Shown: in pieces, positions 43,981 to 52,988 of the stretch
How the letters are laid out: every line of letters begins with the position of its first letter
How positions within the stretch are numbered: position 1 is the stretch's first letter
Source of the DNA: Paenibacillus tengchongensis
GTDB lineage: Bacteria; Bacillota; Bacilli; Paenibacillales; Paenibacillaceae
DNA length: 64,000 nt
Direction of reading: 5' to 3'
Assembly: GCF_008973665.1 (NCBI RefSeq)
Contig: NZ_WACP01000002.1
Span: 558,001-622,000 of the forward strand
Translations under genes and position numbers: made by a program
The notes under the pieces: model-generated
The model's database searches: none
What the model was told of the DNA's origin: nothing
The model's input: only the letters and a program-made list of their open reading frames with translations

Positions 43981-45013
43981 GGCGTTCTGCCACCTCCCCG
44001 TTTCCGGAGTGACTCAGCTCCAGATTGCCGTCGTAGACCGCTTTAATCACCTGCTCGATGCCCGTCTCCTCCATCCGGAAGTCAACGACCTCGCCCTGGC
44101 GCATCACGCGGCTGACAACGTCGCTGGCTGTGTATTCGTACCGGTCGAATGCCACGGAGAATTCCAGCTCGCTCTGCTGCACCAGCTTCATGCCCGGCGT
44201 GGCCGCAAGCTGCTCCAGCAGGAGCGGCAGCGGCTCGGCGATCTGGAAGAAGATCAGCCGGTTTCGGGCAAAACGCGACTTGACCTCGCTCAGGCTGCCG
44301 TCATAAATAATGGACCCGTGGTCAATGATGACCAGGCGTTTGCAGAGGTCCTCGATATCGCCGAGGTCATGAGTGGTCAACATGACCGTGGTCTGCTGCT
44401 CTTCATTGATCTTCTTAATAAATTCCCGGATTTTCTGCTTCACCGATACATCGAGGCCGATGGTTGGCTCATCCAGGTACAGGATCGGCGGGTTATGTAT
44501 AAGTGCGGCTGCGAGATCGGCGCGCATGCGCTGCCCCAGCGACAGCTTGCGGGCGGAGAGGTGGATGAATTCATCCATACCCAGCAGCTCCGTGAATTGC
44601 TCCAAATTCCGGCGGTATACGGCCTCGGGGATCTGGTAAATGTCCTTTAGCAGCGAGAACGATTCGACAATCGGGATGTCCCACCACAGCTGGGTCCGCT
44701 GCCCGAAGACTGCGCCGATCTGGGCGGCGTTTTCCATCCTTTTTTTGTAAGGATTGATACCGTTTACAGAAATGCTTCCTGCCGAGGGGGCTAATATGCC
44801 GGTCAGCATCTTGATCGTGGTCGATTTGCCAGCGCCGTTCGGTCCGACATACGCTACCGTTTCTCCGGCTTCCACGCTGAGGTTCAGCGGCTTCACCGCC
44901 ACCTTCTCGACATGCTTCGGGACCAGCAGATGCTTGAACGCGCCCTTCAGCCCCGGTTCTTTGACAGCCTGCATGAAGGACTTGGACAGTCCCCGGGCTT
45001 CGATAATGCTCAA
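43961..45013 (-). CDS. ABC transporter ATP-binding protein of the DUF990 exporter
   Basis: 350 residues: Walker A V-G-P-N-G-A-G-K-S-T-T near 58-67, a signature variant L-S-L-G-Q-R-M-R-A-D-L (a Q-type LSxGQ) near 160-170, and Walker B I-L-Y-L-D-E-P-T-I-G-L-D. The F-G-Q-R-T-Q-L-W-W-D Q-loop is typical of ATPases paired with DUF990 permeases. TTG 45013 follows GAGGAGG by about 8 bases. A longer reading to 45061 is rejected because it crosses that site. A divergent regulator gene lies upstream. Confidence 0.9.
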   Translation of the reverse strand: MSIIEARGLSKSFMQAVKEPGLKGAFKHLLVPKHVEKVAVKPLNLSVEAGETVAYVGPNGAGKSTTIKMLTGILAPSAGSISVNGINPYKKRMENAAQIGAVFGQRTQLWWDIPIVESFSLLKDIYQIPEAVYRRNLEQFTELLGMDEFIHLSARKLSLGQRMRADLAAALIHNPPILYLDEPTIGLDVSVKQKIREFIKKINEEQQTTVMLTTHDLGDIEDLCKRLVIIDHGSIIYDGSLSEVKSRFARNRLIFFQIAEPLPLLLEQLAATPGMKLVQQSELEFSVAFDRYEYTASDVVSRVMRQGEVVDFRMEETGIEQVIKAVYDGNLELSHSGNGEVAERHAYSQA

Positions 45014-45158
45014 GATAAAAACCTCCTCTGTCTCATTCATCCAAAAGACGTGCCTCGTCACTATAGCACTCGCAGGGTGTCGAAAGCTGGCGGTTTTTAG
45101 CGGGAAAGATATTATTTTTGCCGCATGTTCACGGAATGATTGGAGGTTGGGCAGGAAG

Positions 45159-45187
45159 TTTACATTACTTTAGGATTGCGGTAAAAT
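45159..45187 (+). promoter_or_regulatory. Promoter of the GAF-LuxR regulator gene
   Basis: TTTACA (45159-45164) and TAAAAT (45182-45187) with a 17-base spacer, about 88 bases before the TTG start. Confidence 0.6.
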
Positions 45188-45274
45188 TTACAGTGAATTT
45201 TTTTACATATAAATACATAATGGAAATATTACTCGCTGTTTACGTCAAACCATGGTCTTGCAAGGGGGATATCG

Positions 45275-46060
45275 TTGAATACTTCATATATAGACCGCAA
45301 AGCCTGGTGTACGCCAAGTGATCTGACCTTTCATTCCAGTCCGGCTTCCGCCCAGAAGATCAGTGCTTCCGCCGATCCGTTGCAGCATGCCTACCATCAT
45401 GCCATGATCCAGCTGATCCGCAAAGAGATTGCCGGAATTGAGCAGTATATTTCCATTCCGTATGCTTTCTTTCTGACGGATTGTTCCGGCCGGCTGCTGG
45501 AATTCTCCAGCTCCTCTGCGGACATCCGGGCCGAAATGGAGCAAATGGGCTTCGGTATCGGCAAGAGTCTGGCCAAGGATACCGCCGGCCTGAATGCCGT
45601 GTCTCTGTCCATGGAGATGAACCGGCTCGCCGTGGTGAAGGGGGAGGAGCATTCGAATCCGGCATTGCAGCGCTGGAACTGTGTCTGTGCTCCGGTTCAG
45701 CTGGACGGCAGCGTCCGGGGCTATCTGGATATCTCTTTTCTCCAGGGGCAGCAGATCGAATTCGCCATTCCGTTCGTCCGGCAGATCGTCTCCAGCATTG
45801 CGGGCAAATGGATGAGCTCTACACCGGATCTGCAGCAATATAACCAGGAAATTGTCTTTATCCAGTACCGGCTGACGCGGAGGGAGCGGGATGTGGCCCA
45901 GCTATGGTCCCTTGAGAAGAGTGCGCTCTATATTTCCAACGAATTGGGGATCAGCGAAGGGACGGTGCGGAATATGGTGAAGAGCATCTATTTAAAAATG
46001 AAGGTGAACGACCGGTCGCAGTTTGTCAAAAGACTGGTGCGGCCCTCTGATGAAATCTGA
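45275..46060 (+). CDS. GAF-domain transcriptional regulator with LuxR-type helix-turn-helix
   Basis: 261 residues. Residues about 60-165 resemble the AcoR-type GAF sensor: F-F-L-T-D-C-S-G-R-L-L, D-T-A-G-L-N-A-V, V-V-K-G-E-E-H and C-V-C-A-P-V-Q-L-D-G-S-V-R-G-Y-L-D-I-S. Such domains usually sit before an AAA+ sigma-54 activator module. Here they are joined directly to a LuxR-type DNA-binding domain (about 200-257; T-R-R-E-R-D-V-A-Q-L and S-E-G-T-V-R-N-M-V-K). TTG 45275 follows AAGGGGG. It is divergent from the DUF990 exporter, which it may regulate (inference). Confidence 0.82.
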   Translation: MNTSYIDRKAWCTPSDLTFHSSPASAQKISASADPLQHAYHHAMIQLIRKEIAGIEQYISIPYAFFLTDCSGRLLEFSSSSADIRAEMEQMGFGIGKSLAKDTAGLNAVSLSMEMNRLAVVKGEEHSNPALQRWNCVCAPVQLDGSVRGYLDISFLQGQQIEFAIPFVRQIVSSIAGKWMSSTPDLQQYNQEIVFIQYRLTRRERDVAQLWSLEKSALYISNELGISEGTVRNMVKSIYLKMKVNDRSQFVKRLVRPSDEI

Positions 46061-46091
46061 AGCAGATACATAGAAGCTTTATACGGAGTAA

Positions 46092-46134
46092 ACAAAACGG
46101 GTGTGCTTTCCTTATTAAGGAGAGCACACCCGTT
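46092..46134 (-). terminator. Terminator of the gcv operon
   Basis: AACGGGTGTGCT and AGCACACCCGTT form a 12-base-pair stem; on the minus strand it is followed by TTGTTTAC. It lies about 15 bases past the gcvPB stop. Confidence 0.85.
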
Positions 46135-46148
46135 GCTGTCGGGTTATT

Positions 46149-47609
46149 TTAACCGCAGGCGCAGTTCAGCACCGGCTTGCGGGCCGCCTGCGTCTCGTCG
46201 AGCCGGCTGATCTCGGTCGTATGCGGAGCGTTGATGACGATCTCCGGCGTCTCTTGTGCCTCCTTGACGATCTGGATCATCGTATCAATGAAGCCGTCCA
46301 GTGTCTCTTTGCTTTCGGTTTCGGTCGGTTCAATCATCATGCATTCCTCAACGGTCAGCGGGAAGTACACAGTAGGCGGGTGGTAGCCGAAGTCGAGCAG
46401 CCGCTTGGCCACGTCCAGCGTGCGCACGCCGTACTGCTTCAGGTTACGGCCGGACATGACGAACTCATGCTTGCAGACACCCGGATACGGGATTTCAAAA
46501 TAAGGCGCGAGCCGGTGCATCATATAATTGGCGTTCAGCACCGCATTCTCGGACACCTCGCGCAGCCCCTCCGGACCGTAGGTACGGATGTAGGCATAGG
46601 CCCGCACCAGGATACCGAAGTTACCGTAATAAGCCTTCACGCGGCCGATCGATTCCGGCCCGCCTGTATGCAGTGAGAAGCTGCCGTCTTCATTCCGGGC
46701 AACCGTCGGCTGCGGCAGGAACGGGATCAGCTTCGCCTTTACGCCGACCGGTCCGGCGCCAGGACCGCCGCCGCCGTGCGGAGTGCTCATCGTCTTGTGC
46801 AGGTTCAGGTGCACGACGTCAAAGCCCATATCACCGGGGCGGGTAATGCCCATAATCGCATTGGAGTTGGCGCCGTCGTAATAGAGCAGGCCGCCTGCTT
46901 CGTGCACGATGGACGCGATCTCCACGATCTGCGTCTCGAACAGTCCGAGCGTGCTCGGGTTGGTCAGCATCAGGGCGGCGGTGTCGCTGCCGACAGCCGC
47001 TTTCAGCGCTTCCAGATCGACCATGCCCTTGTCATTGGACGGGATGGTGATGGTATCAAGACCCGCTGCCGCAGCACTGGCCGGGTTCGTGCCATGCGAG
47101 GAATCGGGCACGATGACCTTGGTGCGGGCCTCGCCGCGGCTCTCATGGTAGGCGCGGATCATCATCAGCCCGGTCCATTCGCCGTGGGCGCCGGCGGCCG
47201 GCTGCAGGGAGACCGCATCCATGCCGGTCAGGGCGGCGATGTCCTTCTGCAGAGTATACATCAGCTCCAGCGCGCCCTGAAGACTCTCTTCCGGCTGGTA
47301 CGGATGGATCTTGGCCAGTCCGGGGAAGCGGGCGACATCTTCATTGATCTTCGGGTTATATTTCATCGTGCAGGAGCCGAGCGGATAGAAGCCGTTGTCG
47401 ACGCCGAAGTTGCGGCGGGAGAGGGCGGTGTAGTGACGGATGACATCTACCTCCGACACCTCCGGCAGTACGGCCGGTTCACTGCGCAGCAGTCCGGCGG
47501 GAATCAGGCTCTCAATGGCTTCTTCCTGCGGAACATCGCAGGCCGGCAGGGAGTAGGCCGAGCGTCCGGGACGGCTCAGCTCGAAGATCAGACTTTGTTC
47601 CGGTTTCAT
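46149..47609 (-). CDS. gcvPB: Glycine dehydrogenase subunit 2 GcvPB
   Basis: 486 residues, the C-terminal half of the two-subunit P-protein. It decarboxylates glycine and passes the aminomethyl group to lipoyl-GcvH. The PLP lysine is K272 in [13 protein letters not shown], and D-S-S-H-G-T-N-P-A near 169-177 is conserved. ATG 47609 overlaps the gcvPA stop by 4 bases (ATGA), with GGAGGG upstream. The C-terminal end is cysteine- and alanine-rich. Confidence 0.97.
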   Translation of the reverse strand: MKPEQSLIFELSRPGRSAYSLPACDVPQEEAIESLIPAGLLRSEPAVLPEVSEVDVIRHYTALSRRNFGVDNGFYPLGSCTMKYNPKINEDVARFPGLAKIHPYQPEESLQGALELMYTLQKDIAALTGMDAVSLQPAAGAHGEWTGLMMIRAYHESRGEARTKVIVPDSSHGTNPASAAAAGLDTITIPSNDKGMVDLEALKAAVGSDTAALMLTNPSTLGLFETQIVEIASIVHEAGGLLYYDGANSNAIMGITRPGDMGFDVVHLNLHKTMSTPHGGGGPGAGPVGVKAKLIPFLPQPTVARNEDGSFSLHTGGPESIGRVKAYYGNFGILVRAYAYIRTYGPEGLREVSENAVLNANYMMHRLAPYFEIPYPGVCKHEFVMSGRNLKQYGVRTLDVAKRLLDFGYHPPTVYFPLTVEECMMIEPTETESKETLDGFIDTMIQIVKEAQETPEIVINAPHTTEISRLDETQAARKPVLNCACG

Positions 47610-48958
47610 AGACAGCCCTCCAGTACGCTTACGAATTGATCGATTTCGGCTTTGCTTCTCTTCTCGGTGACGGCAATCAGCATATGTCCGGCCAGCTCGG
47701 GATAATCGCGGCCGAGGTCGTAGCCGCCGAGAATGCCGGCTTTCAGCAGCCTGGCGTTAATGTCTGCAATATTTGTGCCCTCCGGCAGCTTCAGGACGAA
47801 TTCGTTAAAGTATGGTGCGGTAAAGGCGGCTTCGGCGCCGCTGATTCCGGCGAGCTTATCTGCGGCATAACGGCTCTTGCGGATGTTCAATCCGCCGACC
47901 TCGCGCATGCCCTCCTTGCCCATGACGGACAGGTAGACCGATGCGCACAGCGCCAGCAGCGCCTGGTTGGAGCAGATATTCGACGTCGCCTTCTCGCGGC
48001 GGATATGCTGCTCGCGCGCCTGCAGCGTCAGCACGAAGCCGCGTTTGCCGTTCCTGTCGACCGTCTGGCCGACGATGCGGCCCGGCATGCGGCGCATCAG
48101 ATGCTCGGCGACGGCGAAGAAGCCGCAGGTCGGCCCGCCGAGCGAGGCCGGGATGCCGAGCGGCTGCGCATCGCCGACCACGATGTCGGCGCCGAGCCTG
48201 CCCGGCGCCTCCAGCACCCCGAGCGCCAGCGGATTCGCGCTGACGACGAGCAGGCCCTTGGCCGCGTGAATCAGCGGCTCTATGGCCGCAAGGTCCTCAA
48301 TCGCCCCGAAGAAATTCGGCGATTGGAGCAGCACAGCGGCCGTCTCGCCGTCGATGGCGGCGGCGAGCTCTGCCTGGTCGGTTACGCCGTTCCGGTAACC
48401 GACCTCGACAATGCTCAGCCCCAGCGCACGGGCTGAGGTGGCCAGCACCTGGCGCGCCTCCGGGTGCACGGTGCGGGAGACGACCAGCTTCTTGCGCTTG
48501 GTCGCTCCCGCAGCCAACACAGCCGCCTCCGCAAAAGCGGTGGCCCCGTCGTACATGCTCGCGTTGGCGACCTTCATGCCGGTCAGCTCGCAGATATAGG
48601 ACTGGAATTCGAAGATGGCCTGCAGCTCGCCCTGGCTGATCTCCGGCTGATAAGGGGTATAGGCGGTATAGAATTCCGAACGGGAAATGACATGGTTAAT
48701 GACGACCGGGATGTGGTGGTCATAAAGGCCGGCGCCCAGGAAGCTGGCATGGGTGTCGAAGTTGGCGTTCTTGTCCGCCAGCTCCTTCATGTGGCGCAGG
48801 AGGGCATATTCATCGAGCGCTTCCGACATCGGCAGGGTTCCCTGATAACGGACCGATTGTGGGATATCGGCGAACAGCTCCTCGATGGACCGGATGCCGA
48901 CCGTCTCCATCATCTCCTGGCGGTCCTGCTCGGTCATGGGCAGATAGCGGTGCTTCAT
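47606..48958 (-). CDS. gcvPA: Glycine dehydrogenase subunit 1 GcvPA
   Basis: 450 residues, the N-terminal half of the P-protein. The start [10 protein letters not shown] is canonical. [10 protein letters not shown] near residue 67-76 and [11 protein letters not shown] near 95-105 are family motifs. ATG 48958 shares bases with the gcvT stop (ATGA) and has AAGGAG upstream, so gcvT-gcvPA-gcvPB are translationally coupled. Confidence 0.97.
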   Translation of the reverse strand: MKHRYLPMTEQDRQEMMETVGIRSIEELFADIPQSVRYQGTLPMSEALDEYALLRHMKELADKNANFDTHASFLGAGLYDHHIPVVINHVISRSEFYTAYTPYQPEISQGELQAIFEFQSYICELTGMKVANASMYDGATAFAEAAVLAAGATKRKKLVVSRTVHPEARQVLATSARALGLSIVEVGYRNGVTDQAELAAAIDGETAAVLLQSPNFFGAIEDLAAIEPLIHAAKGLLVVSANPLALGVLEAPGRLGADIVVGDAQPLGIPASLGGPTCGFFAVAEHLMRRMPGRIVGQTVDRNGKRGFVLTLQAREQHIRREKATSNICSNQALLALCASVYLSVMGKEGMREVGGLNIRKSRYAADKLAGISGAEAAFTAPYFNEFVLKLPEGTNIADINARLLKAGILGGYDLGRDYPELAGHMLIAVTEKRSKAEIDQFVSVLEGCL

Positions 48959-50079
48959 TGCGGGTTCACTCCTTGGCTCTTTTTGTAAAAGGGTGCTTTG
49001 ACTACGGCCGCCTTGAGCTGCTTGCCGCGGATCTCCACGTAAACCTCGGTGCCGATGGCGGTATAGGCCGTATCCAGCAGCGCCAGTCCGAGATTGCGCT
49101 TCAGCGTTGGCGACTGAGTCCCGGTGGTGATCTCGCCGATCTTCACGCCTTCCGCATAGACCGGATAATGGGAGCGCGGGATGCCGCGGTCGATCATCTC
49201 CAGGCCGACCAGGCGGCGGGGGAGTCCCGCTTCCTTCTGCGCAAGCAGGGCATCGCGGCCGATGAAGTCGCCTTTGTCCAGCTTCACGAAGAACTGGACG
49301 CCTGCCTCGAGCGGCGTAATGTCCGCCGACAGCTCCTGGCCGTAGAGCGGCAGCTTCGCTTCGAAGCGAAGCGTGTCGCGGGCGCCGAGGCCGGCCGGAG
49401 TCAGGCCGTGCGGAGCGCCTGCAGCGAGCAGTCCGTTCCAGAGCGCTTCCGCTGTGCCGGAGGAAGCATACAGTTCAAAGCCGTCCTCGCCGGTGTAACC
49501 GGTACGGGAGAGCAATACAGGCACGCCGCAGACTTCGGCGTTCTCGATAAAGTGAAAGGGCTTCAGCTCGCTCAGCGGGGAAGGGGTAACGGTCTGCAGA
49601 ACCGTTTCGGCCAGGGGGCCTTGCAAAGCGAGCAAAATCGTCTCGTCCGAGACATTGGTCAGGCTGACGCCGCTGAACTCGGTGGCAAGATGCTCCTGCA
49701 GCCACAGGAGATCCTTGTCGATATTGGAGGCGTTCACGACAAGCATATACCGCTCTTCGCCGAGCCGGTACACCAGGAGGTCGTCGACTACGCCGCCGTT
49801 GGGGTAGCACATCAGCGTATACTGCGCCGCGCCGTCCGCCAGCTTGGATACGTCGTTGGTGGTCAGCTTCTGCAGGAACGCTTCCGCGCCGCTGCCCTGG
49901 ACCATGAACTCGCCCATATGCGAGACATCGAACAGGCCGGCCCGGCTGCGGACCGCTTCATGCTCCTTCACAATGCCGGTAAACTGCACCGGTAGCTCCC
50001 AGCCGCCGAAATCGATGCAGCGCGCTTCGGCAAAGGCGGAATAATAGTCATAAAAAGGCGTTTTTTTCAAGACGTCCAT
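48955..50079 (-). CDS. gcvT: Aminomethyltransferase GcvT
   Basis: 374 residues. T-protein of the glycine cleavage system, transferring the methylene to tetrahydrofolate. D-V-S-H-M-G-E near residues 49-55 holds the folate-site aspartate region, with [12 protein letters not shown] near 190-201 and R-R-L-V-G-L-E near 288-294. ATG 50079 follows TAAGGGAGTG. It is first in the operon, about 68 bases downstream of the riboswitch terminator stem. Confidence 0.97.
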   Translation of the reverse strand: MDVLKKTPFYDYYSAFAEARCIDFGGWELPVQFTGIVKEHEAVRSRAGLFDVSHMGEFMVQGSGAEAFLQKLTTNDVSKLADGAAQYTLMCYPNGGVVDDLLVYRLGEERYMLVVNASNIDKDLLWLQEHLATEFSGVSLTNVSDETILLALQGPLAETVLQTVTPSPLSELKPFHFIENAEVCGVPVLLSRTGYTGEDGFELYASSGTAEALWNGLLAAGAPHGLTPAGLGARDTLRFEAKLPLYGQELSADITPLEAGVQFFVKLDKGDFIGRDALLAQKEAGLPRRLVGLEMIDRGIPRSHYPVYAEGVKIGEITTGTQSPTLKRNLGLALLDTAYTAIGTEVYVEIRGKQLKAAVVKAPFYKKSQGVNPQ

Positions 50080-50137
50080 GGGGTCACTCCCTTAATCGGT
50101 TTGGGGAATCTGGGCCGGGTGCTTGCCGGCCGGAACA

Positions 50138-50205
50138 AAATAAAAAGGACAGGCGGATGCCAAAGATGCACGCTCACGCGCATAATCAGCTTTCCGCTCT
50201 GTCCT
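50138..50205 (-). terminator. Riboswitch-controlled terminator before gcvT
   Basis: On the minus strand GGACAGAGCGGA (complement of 50193-50204) pairs with TCCGCCTGTCC (complement of 50147-50157), followed by TTTTTATTTT. The 5' arm overlaps the 3' side of the second aptamer's closing helix. Ligand binding should therefore prevent terminator formation: an ON switch, as known for glycine riboswitches. Confidence 0.8.
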
Positions 50206-50400
50206 TTGTACCTGAGAGTTACCCTGCATAAGCAATAGGCAGGTTTCCCCGTTGGTGACCAGTATCCTGCTCCTGCAGTCTGATGCTCTCCAGAGATGCG
50301 TCCGGCACAGGTCCTTTTGCCTGAGAGATTCACCCTTCACCGGGCTTACTCCTTCGGCGCTGTCTTCATGTGAGACAGTCTCTCCCTGTACCCTCATTCG
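50195..50400 (-). ncRNA. Tandem glycine riboswitch
   Basis: Two glycine aptamers read on the minus strand. The first (about 50395 to 50305) has GGGAGAGAC, GCCGAAGGAG and CTCTCAGGCAAAAGGACC. The second (about 50303 to 50195) has TCTCTGGAGAGC, then CACCAACGGGGAAACC and CTCTCAGGTACAAAGGAC. A short linker joins them. The paired T/A-rich CTCTCAGG-AAAGGAC motifs are diagnostic. It precedes gcvT-gcvPA-gcvPB, which it activates when glycine is high (established for this class). Confidence 0.95.
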
Positions 50401-50405
50401 CAAAC

Positions 50406-50644
50406 CGTATGTTATTATGTCCCCTTAACACACTCGGGATTAGACCCGTCAGCATGTGCTTAACTTTGCGGGGTTCATTTCTGCTGACTCCATTAAACCG
50501 GGTAACGGCTCCTACTGTCAACATAAAAAAAGTCGAAAAGCTGACAAAATTTATTTTCCTGTCAGTTATATTGACATTGGACCAAGCGATCACTTAGTCT
50601 ATAACTGAATTTACATATCCATTCCGGAAAAGAGGCGCGAGAGA
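50406..50644. promoter_or_regulatory. Divergent gcvT/gcvH promoter region
   Basis: Holds the riboswitch transcript start on the minus strand and the gcvH promoter on the plus strand. For gcvH, TTGACA at 50571-50576 is a perfect -35 and TAGTCT (50595-50600, spacing 18) a weak -10; TATAAC at 50600-50605 is better in sequence but 23 bases away. The minus-strand promoter could not be fixed. Confidence 0.5.
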
Positions 50645-51037
50645 ATGAGTGAAGTGCTGGATAACCTGCTGTACAGCGAAGAGCATGAATGGGCTCAGCA
50701 GGGTGAAGGACGCGTAGTACGTGTTGGGATTACGGATCATGCCCAGCACTTGCTGGGTGATATTGTGTTCGTGGAATTCCCGGAAATCGGCGCAGCGATT
50801 GCTGCAGGCGACAGCGTAGGAAGCATTGAGTCCGTCAAGACGGTTTCCGAATTATATTCACCGGTCTCGGGAAAAGTGACCAGAATCAACGAGGCGCTGG
50901 AAGCCAGCCCCGAGCTGATCAACGATGAGCCGTACGGCGGCGGATGGATTTTCGAGCTGGAGATCGACGGGGAATTTGCGGCTGCGGCCAGCGGTCTGCT
51001 GGATGCGGCGGCTTACCGCAAGCTGGTGACGGAATAG
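50645..51037 (+). CDS. gcvH: Glycine cleavage system H protein GcvH
   Basis: 130 residues. Lipoyl carrier that shuttles the aminomethyl group between P, T and L proteins. The lipoylated lysine is K65 in I-E-S-V-K-T-V-S-E-L. The start S-E-E-H-E-W near 11-16 and the G-G-G-W-I-F stretch near 98-103 are conserved. ATG 50645 follows AAGAGGCGCGAG. It is transcribed away from gcvT-gcvPA-gcvPB and is not behind the riboswitch; H protein is also needed for lipoate relay in Bacillus, which may explain separate control (inference). Confidence 0.97.
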   Translation: MSEVLDNLLYSEEHEWAQQGEGRVVRVGITDHAQHLLGDIVFVEFPEIGAAIAAGDSVGSIESVKTVSELYSPVSGKVTRINEALEASPELINDEPYGGGWIFELEIDGEFAAAASGLLDAAAYRKLVTE

Positions 51038-51231
51038 TTTTACAGCGGTCAAAATACTTCTCAGGCCCAACACCTGAATCAGCGCTAGCTTTATTAAGCA
51101 TGGGCGTTTAGAGCTTGGGCACGGACCCGGGCTATGCTAAAGAGCGCCGAAATCGGCCGATGCAGGAATAGAGGATTTTTGTACCTCTAATTTCAGCCTA
51201 GGGTCTACTTTCAGCAGATTAGTGGCATATT

Positions 51232-51294
51232 CTGCCTCTAATTCAGTGAAGTTTATCCAAATCGGACATTTCAGCAAAATTAGAGGCAGTTTTT
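51232..51294 (+). terminator. Terminator downstream of gcvH, within the repeat
   Basis: CTGCCTCTAATT (51232-51243) pairs perfectly with AATTAGAGGCAG (51278-51289), followed by TTTTT. The 34-base loop is long and the distance to the gcvH stop is almost 200 bases. Confidence 0.6.
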
Positions 51295-51321
51295 CCCCTT
51301 AATTTGGGATGGGCCCACAAG

Positions 51322-51368
51322 AAAAACAAGGCAGATTTCGCGGGAAGGGCGGGGTCTGTCTTGTTTTG
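51322..51368 (-). terminator. Terminator of the motAB-linked membrane gene
   Basis: CAAGGCAGA (51327-51335) and TCTGTCTTG (51355-51363) pair with one G-U; on the minus strand TTTTTCTT follows. It is about 26 bases past the stop at 51394. Confidence 0.75.
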
Positions 51369-51393
51369 TTTACTTGTATGTTTTCAAAAGGGC

Positions 51394-52062
51394 TTAGCGG
51401 TCCGGATACTCCAGTAGCGAAGGGTACAGGGTCGGGGCGATTTCCCAGAGTACACGGAGCAGCGGCAGCGCCAGTAGCGCGAATAAGACTAGCAGGATCA
51501 GTAAGCGGTACCTTCTGCGCAGGCGCATATCCGGCTTAAGCACAAAGTAATAGACTCCCGCCGAATAAAAAGGGTAAAGGATGACCGCGGACCAGCCCAT
51601 GCAGACGATAAGTGTGGCATGTCCGACTCCATAGGCAATCATGGCATCCGGATTATACTCCGGGCTGATCTGCAGGATAAGCAATACCAGAGGGATGCAC
51701 GCAAACGCCAGTCTCAGCGGAAACCAGGAGATCCGGCGATCCTCCGCCGCTTCAAACTGCATCCACCATACACCGAACCAGCACAGCGCATATAATGCAG
51801 CGGGGATGAGACAGGACGCGGCAAGGGGAGCCAGATCCCGCCAGGGAAAAAGAGGCGAAGAATCCCAGCCGCGGGCAGCCAGGCCTTCGCCGAAGAACAG
51901 GAATATGGCCGAAAAAGCGCCAAGCAGAAACGAAATGAATCCTTGCGCGAACATAACGATAACCAGTGCGGCCAGCAGCCGCAGCGCACCGAATAACCGG
52001 GCAGGACTGCGGGGAGTTTCATCCTTGATATGCATAGTCCGTTCAAGCTCCTTATCCAGCAT
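51394..52062 (-). CDS. Hypothetical polytopic membrane protein
   Basis: 222 residues with about five hydrophobic segments (about 25-48, 72-98, 120-135, 145-168 and 185-208), separated by short polar loops; the C-terminal end is polar. I do not recognise the family. The start is uncertain: ATG 52062 has a weak site, while ATG ten codons later has AAGGAG at 13 bases. It lies 47 bases after motB in the same direction and may be co-transcribed, but nothing in it suggests a motor role. Confidence 0.65.
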   Translation of the reverse strand: MLDKELERTMHIKDETPRSPARLFGALRLLAALVIVMFAQGFISFLLGAFSAIFLFFGEGLAARGWDSSPLFPWRDLAPLAASCLIPAALYALCWFGVWWMQFEAAEDRRISWFPLRLAFACIPLVLLILQISPEYNPDAMIAYGVGHATLIVCMGWSAVILYPFYSAGVYYFVLKPDMRLRRRYRLLILLVLFALLALPLLRVLWEIAPTLYPSLLEYPDR

Positions 52063-52109
52063 AATAAGTCTACCGCTTCTGCCGATTTCTGAGCTGAATG
52101 ACGATGCTT

Positions 52110-52988
52110 CTATTCCTCTTCCTGCAGCTGCCGCAGCACAATAATCTCTACGCGGCGGTTCTTCTGCCGGCCTTCTGCCGTTCCGTTATCATAGGCGGGC
52201 CGGGTGTCCGCATAACCGGCATACTGGAATTCCTCCGGATTTAACCCTTCACTCTCCAGAAAAAATCGCAATACGGACAGCGCGCGCGCTCCCGACAGCT
52301 CCCAGTTATCATTGTACTGCGAGCCTGCGGATACCGGCGTATTGTCGGTATGGCCCTCGATACTGACGATGGCTCCGATATCGCTGAACAGGCCGGACAG
52401 CTGCCGCAGCGCCGGCAAGGCCGGCGCCTTCAAATCCGCCTTCCCGAGGTCAAACAGAAACCGGTCGCTGAGCGTAATGGCAATACCCTGCGGCTTGTCG
52501 GCGACAAAGATCTGATCGCCCAACTCATTGTCCTGCACATACCGGGTGATCACATCCATCAGTGCGGCCAGCTTCGCTTCCTGCTCACGGAAGGCGAGCT
52601 CGCGCGCCGAAGGCTGATCCTGGTCATCGGAGGCTTCACCTGGACTGGCTGCATTGCCGCCGCCGGCTTCTCCGCCTTCGTTGTCATTTCCCTGATCCTC
52701 CCCGGCGCTGCCGGCATGGTCCGCATTCCCCGGATCGCTGCCTTCGAGTCCTTGTTCACCGTCCAATATGCCGCTGCCGCCTTCGAGCACCGGATTTCCG
52801 GTTCTGAAGGTCTCCGATAGCGAGCCCGTGACAATTTTGTACTTCTCCGTATCCAGGCTGCTCATCGCATACATGACCACAAAGAAAATGAGCAGCAGCG
52901 TAATCAAATCCGCGTAGGTAATCATCCAGCGTTCCTGGTTGTCCCGCCCGTCCGCGCGTCGCCGCTGTCTGCGGCCCCGCTGCCTCAT
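52110..52988 (-). CDS. motB: Flagellar stator protein MotB
   Basis: 292 residues: basic start, the membrane segment R-W-M-I-T-Y-A-D-L-I-T-L-L-L (proton-carrying aspartate at about residue 27), a long acidic glycine-rich linker (about 65-130), then an OmpA/MotB peptidoglycan-binding domain. The last has I-E-G-H-T-D-N-T-P near 207-215 and G-R-Q-K-N-R-R-V-E near 275-283. ATG 52988 overlaps the motA stop by 4 bases. Sodium-driven MotS cannot be excluded, but the A-D-L-I pattern and pairing fit a proton motor. Confidence 0.93.
   Translation of the reverse strand: MRQRGRRQRRRADGRDNQERWMITYADLITLLLIFFVVMYAMSSLDTEKYKIVTGSLSETFRTGNPVLEGGSGILDGEQGLEGSDPGNADHAGSAGEDQGNDNEGGEAGGGNAASPGEASDDQDQPSARELAFREQEAKLAALMDVITRYVQDNELGDQIFVADKPQGIAITLSDRFLFDLGKADLKAPALPALRQLSGLFSDIGAIVSIEGHTDNTPVSAGSQYNDNWELSGARALSVLRFFLESEGLNPEEFQYAGYADTRPAYDNGTAEGRQKNRRVEIIVLRQLQEEE

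Larger units (their letters stand above)
51038..51393. repeat. Spacer with repeated CCTCTAATT arms
   Basis: 356 bases without a gene. From 51165 to 51300 the core TCTAATT or its complement AATTAGA occurs repeatedly (near 51185, 51212, 51236 and 51280), each with nearby CAG. The last pair forms a perfect 12-base stem with a T-run (listed as a terminator). This organisation resembles a dispersed intergenic repeat family. Past 51318 lies the terminator of the minus-strand gene. Confidence 0.55.
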
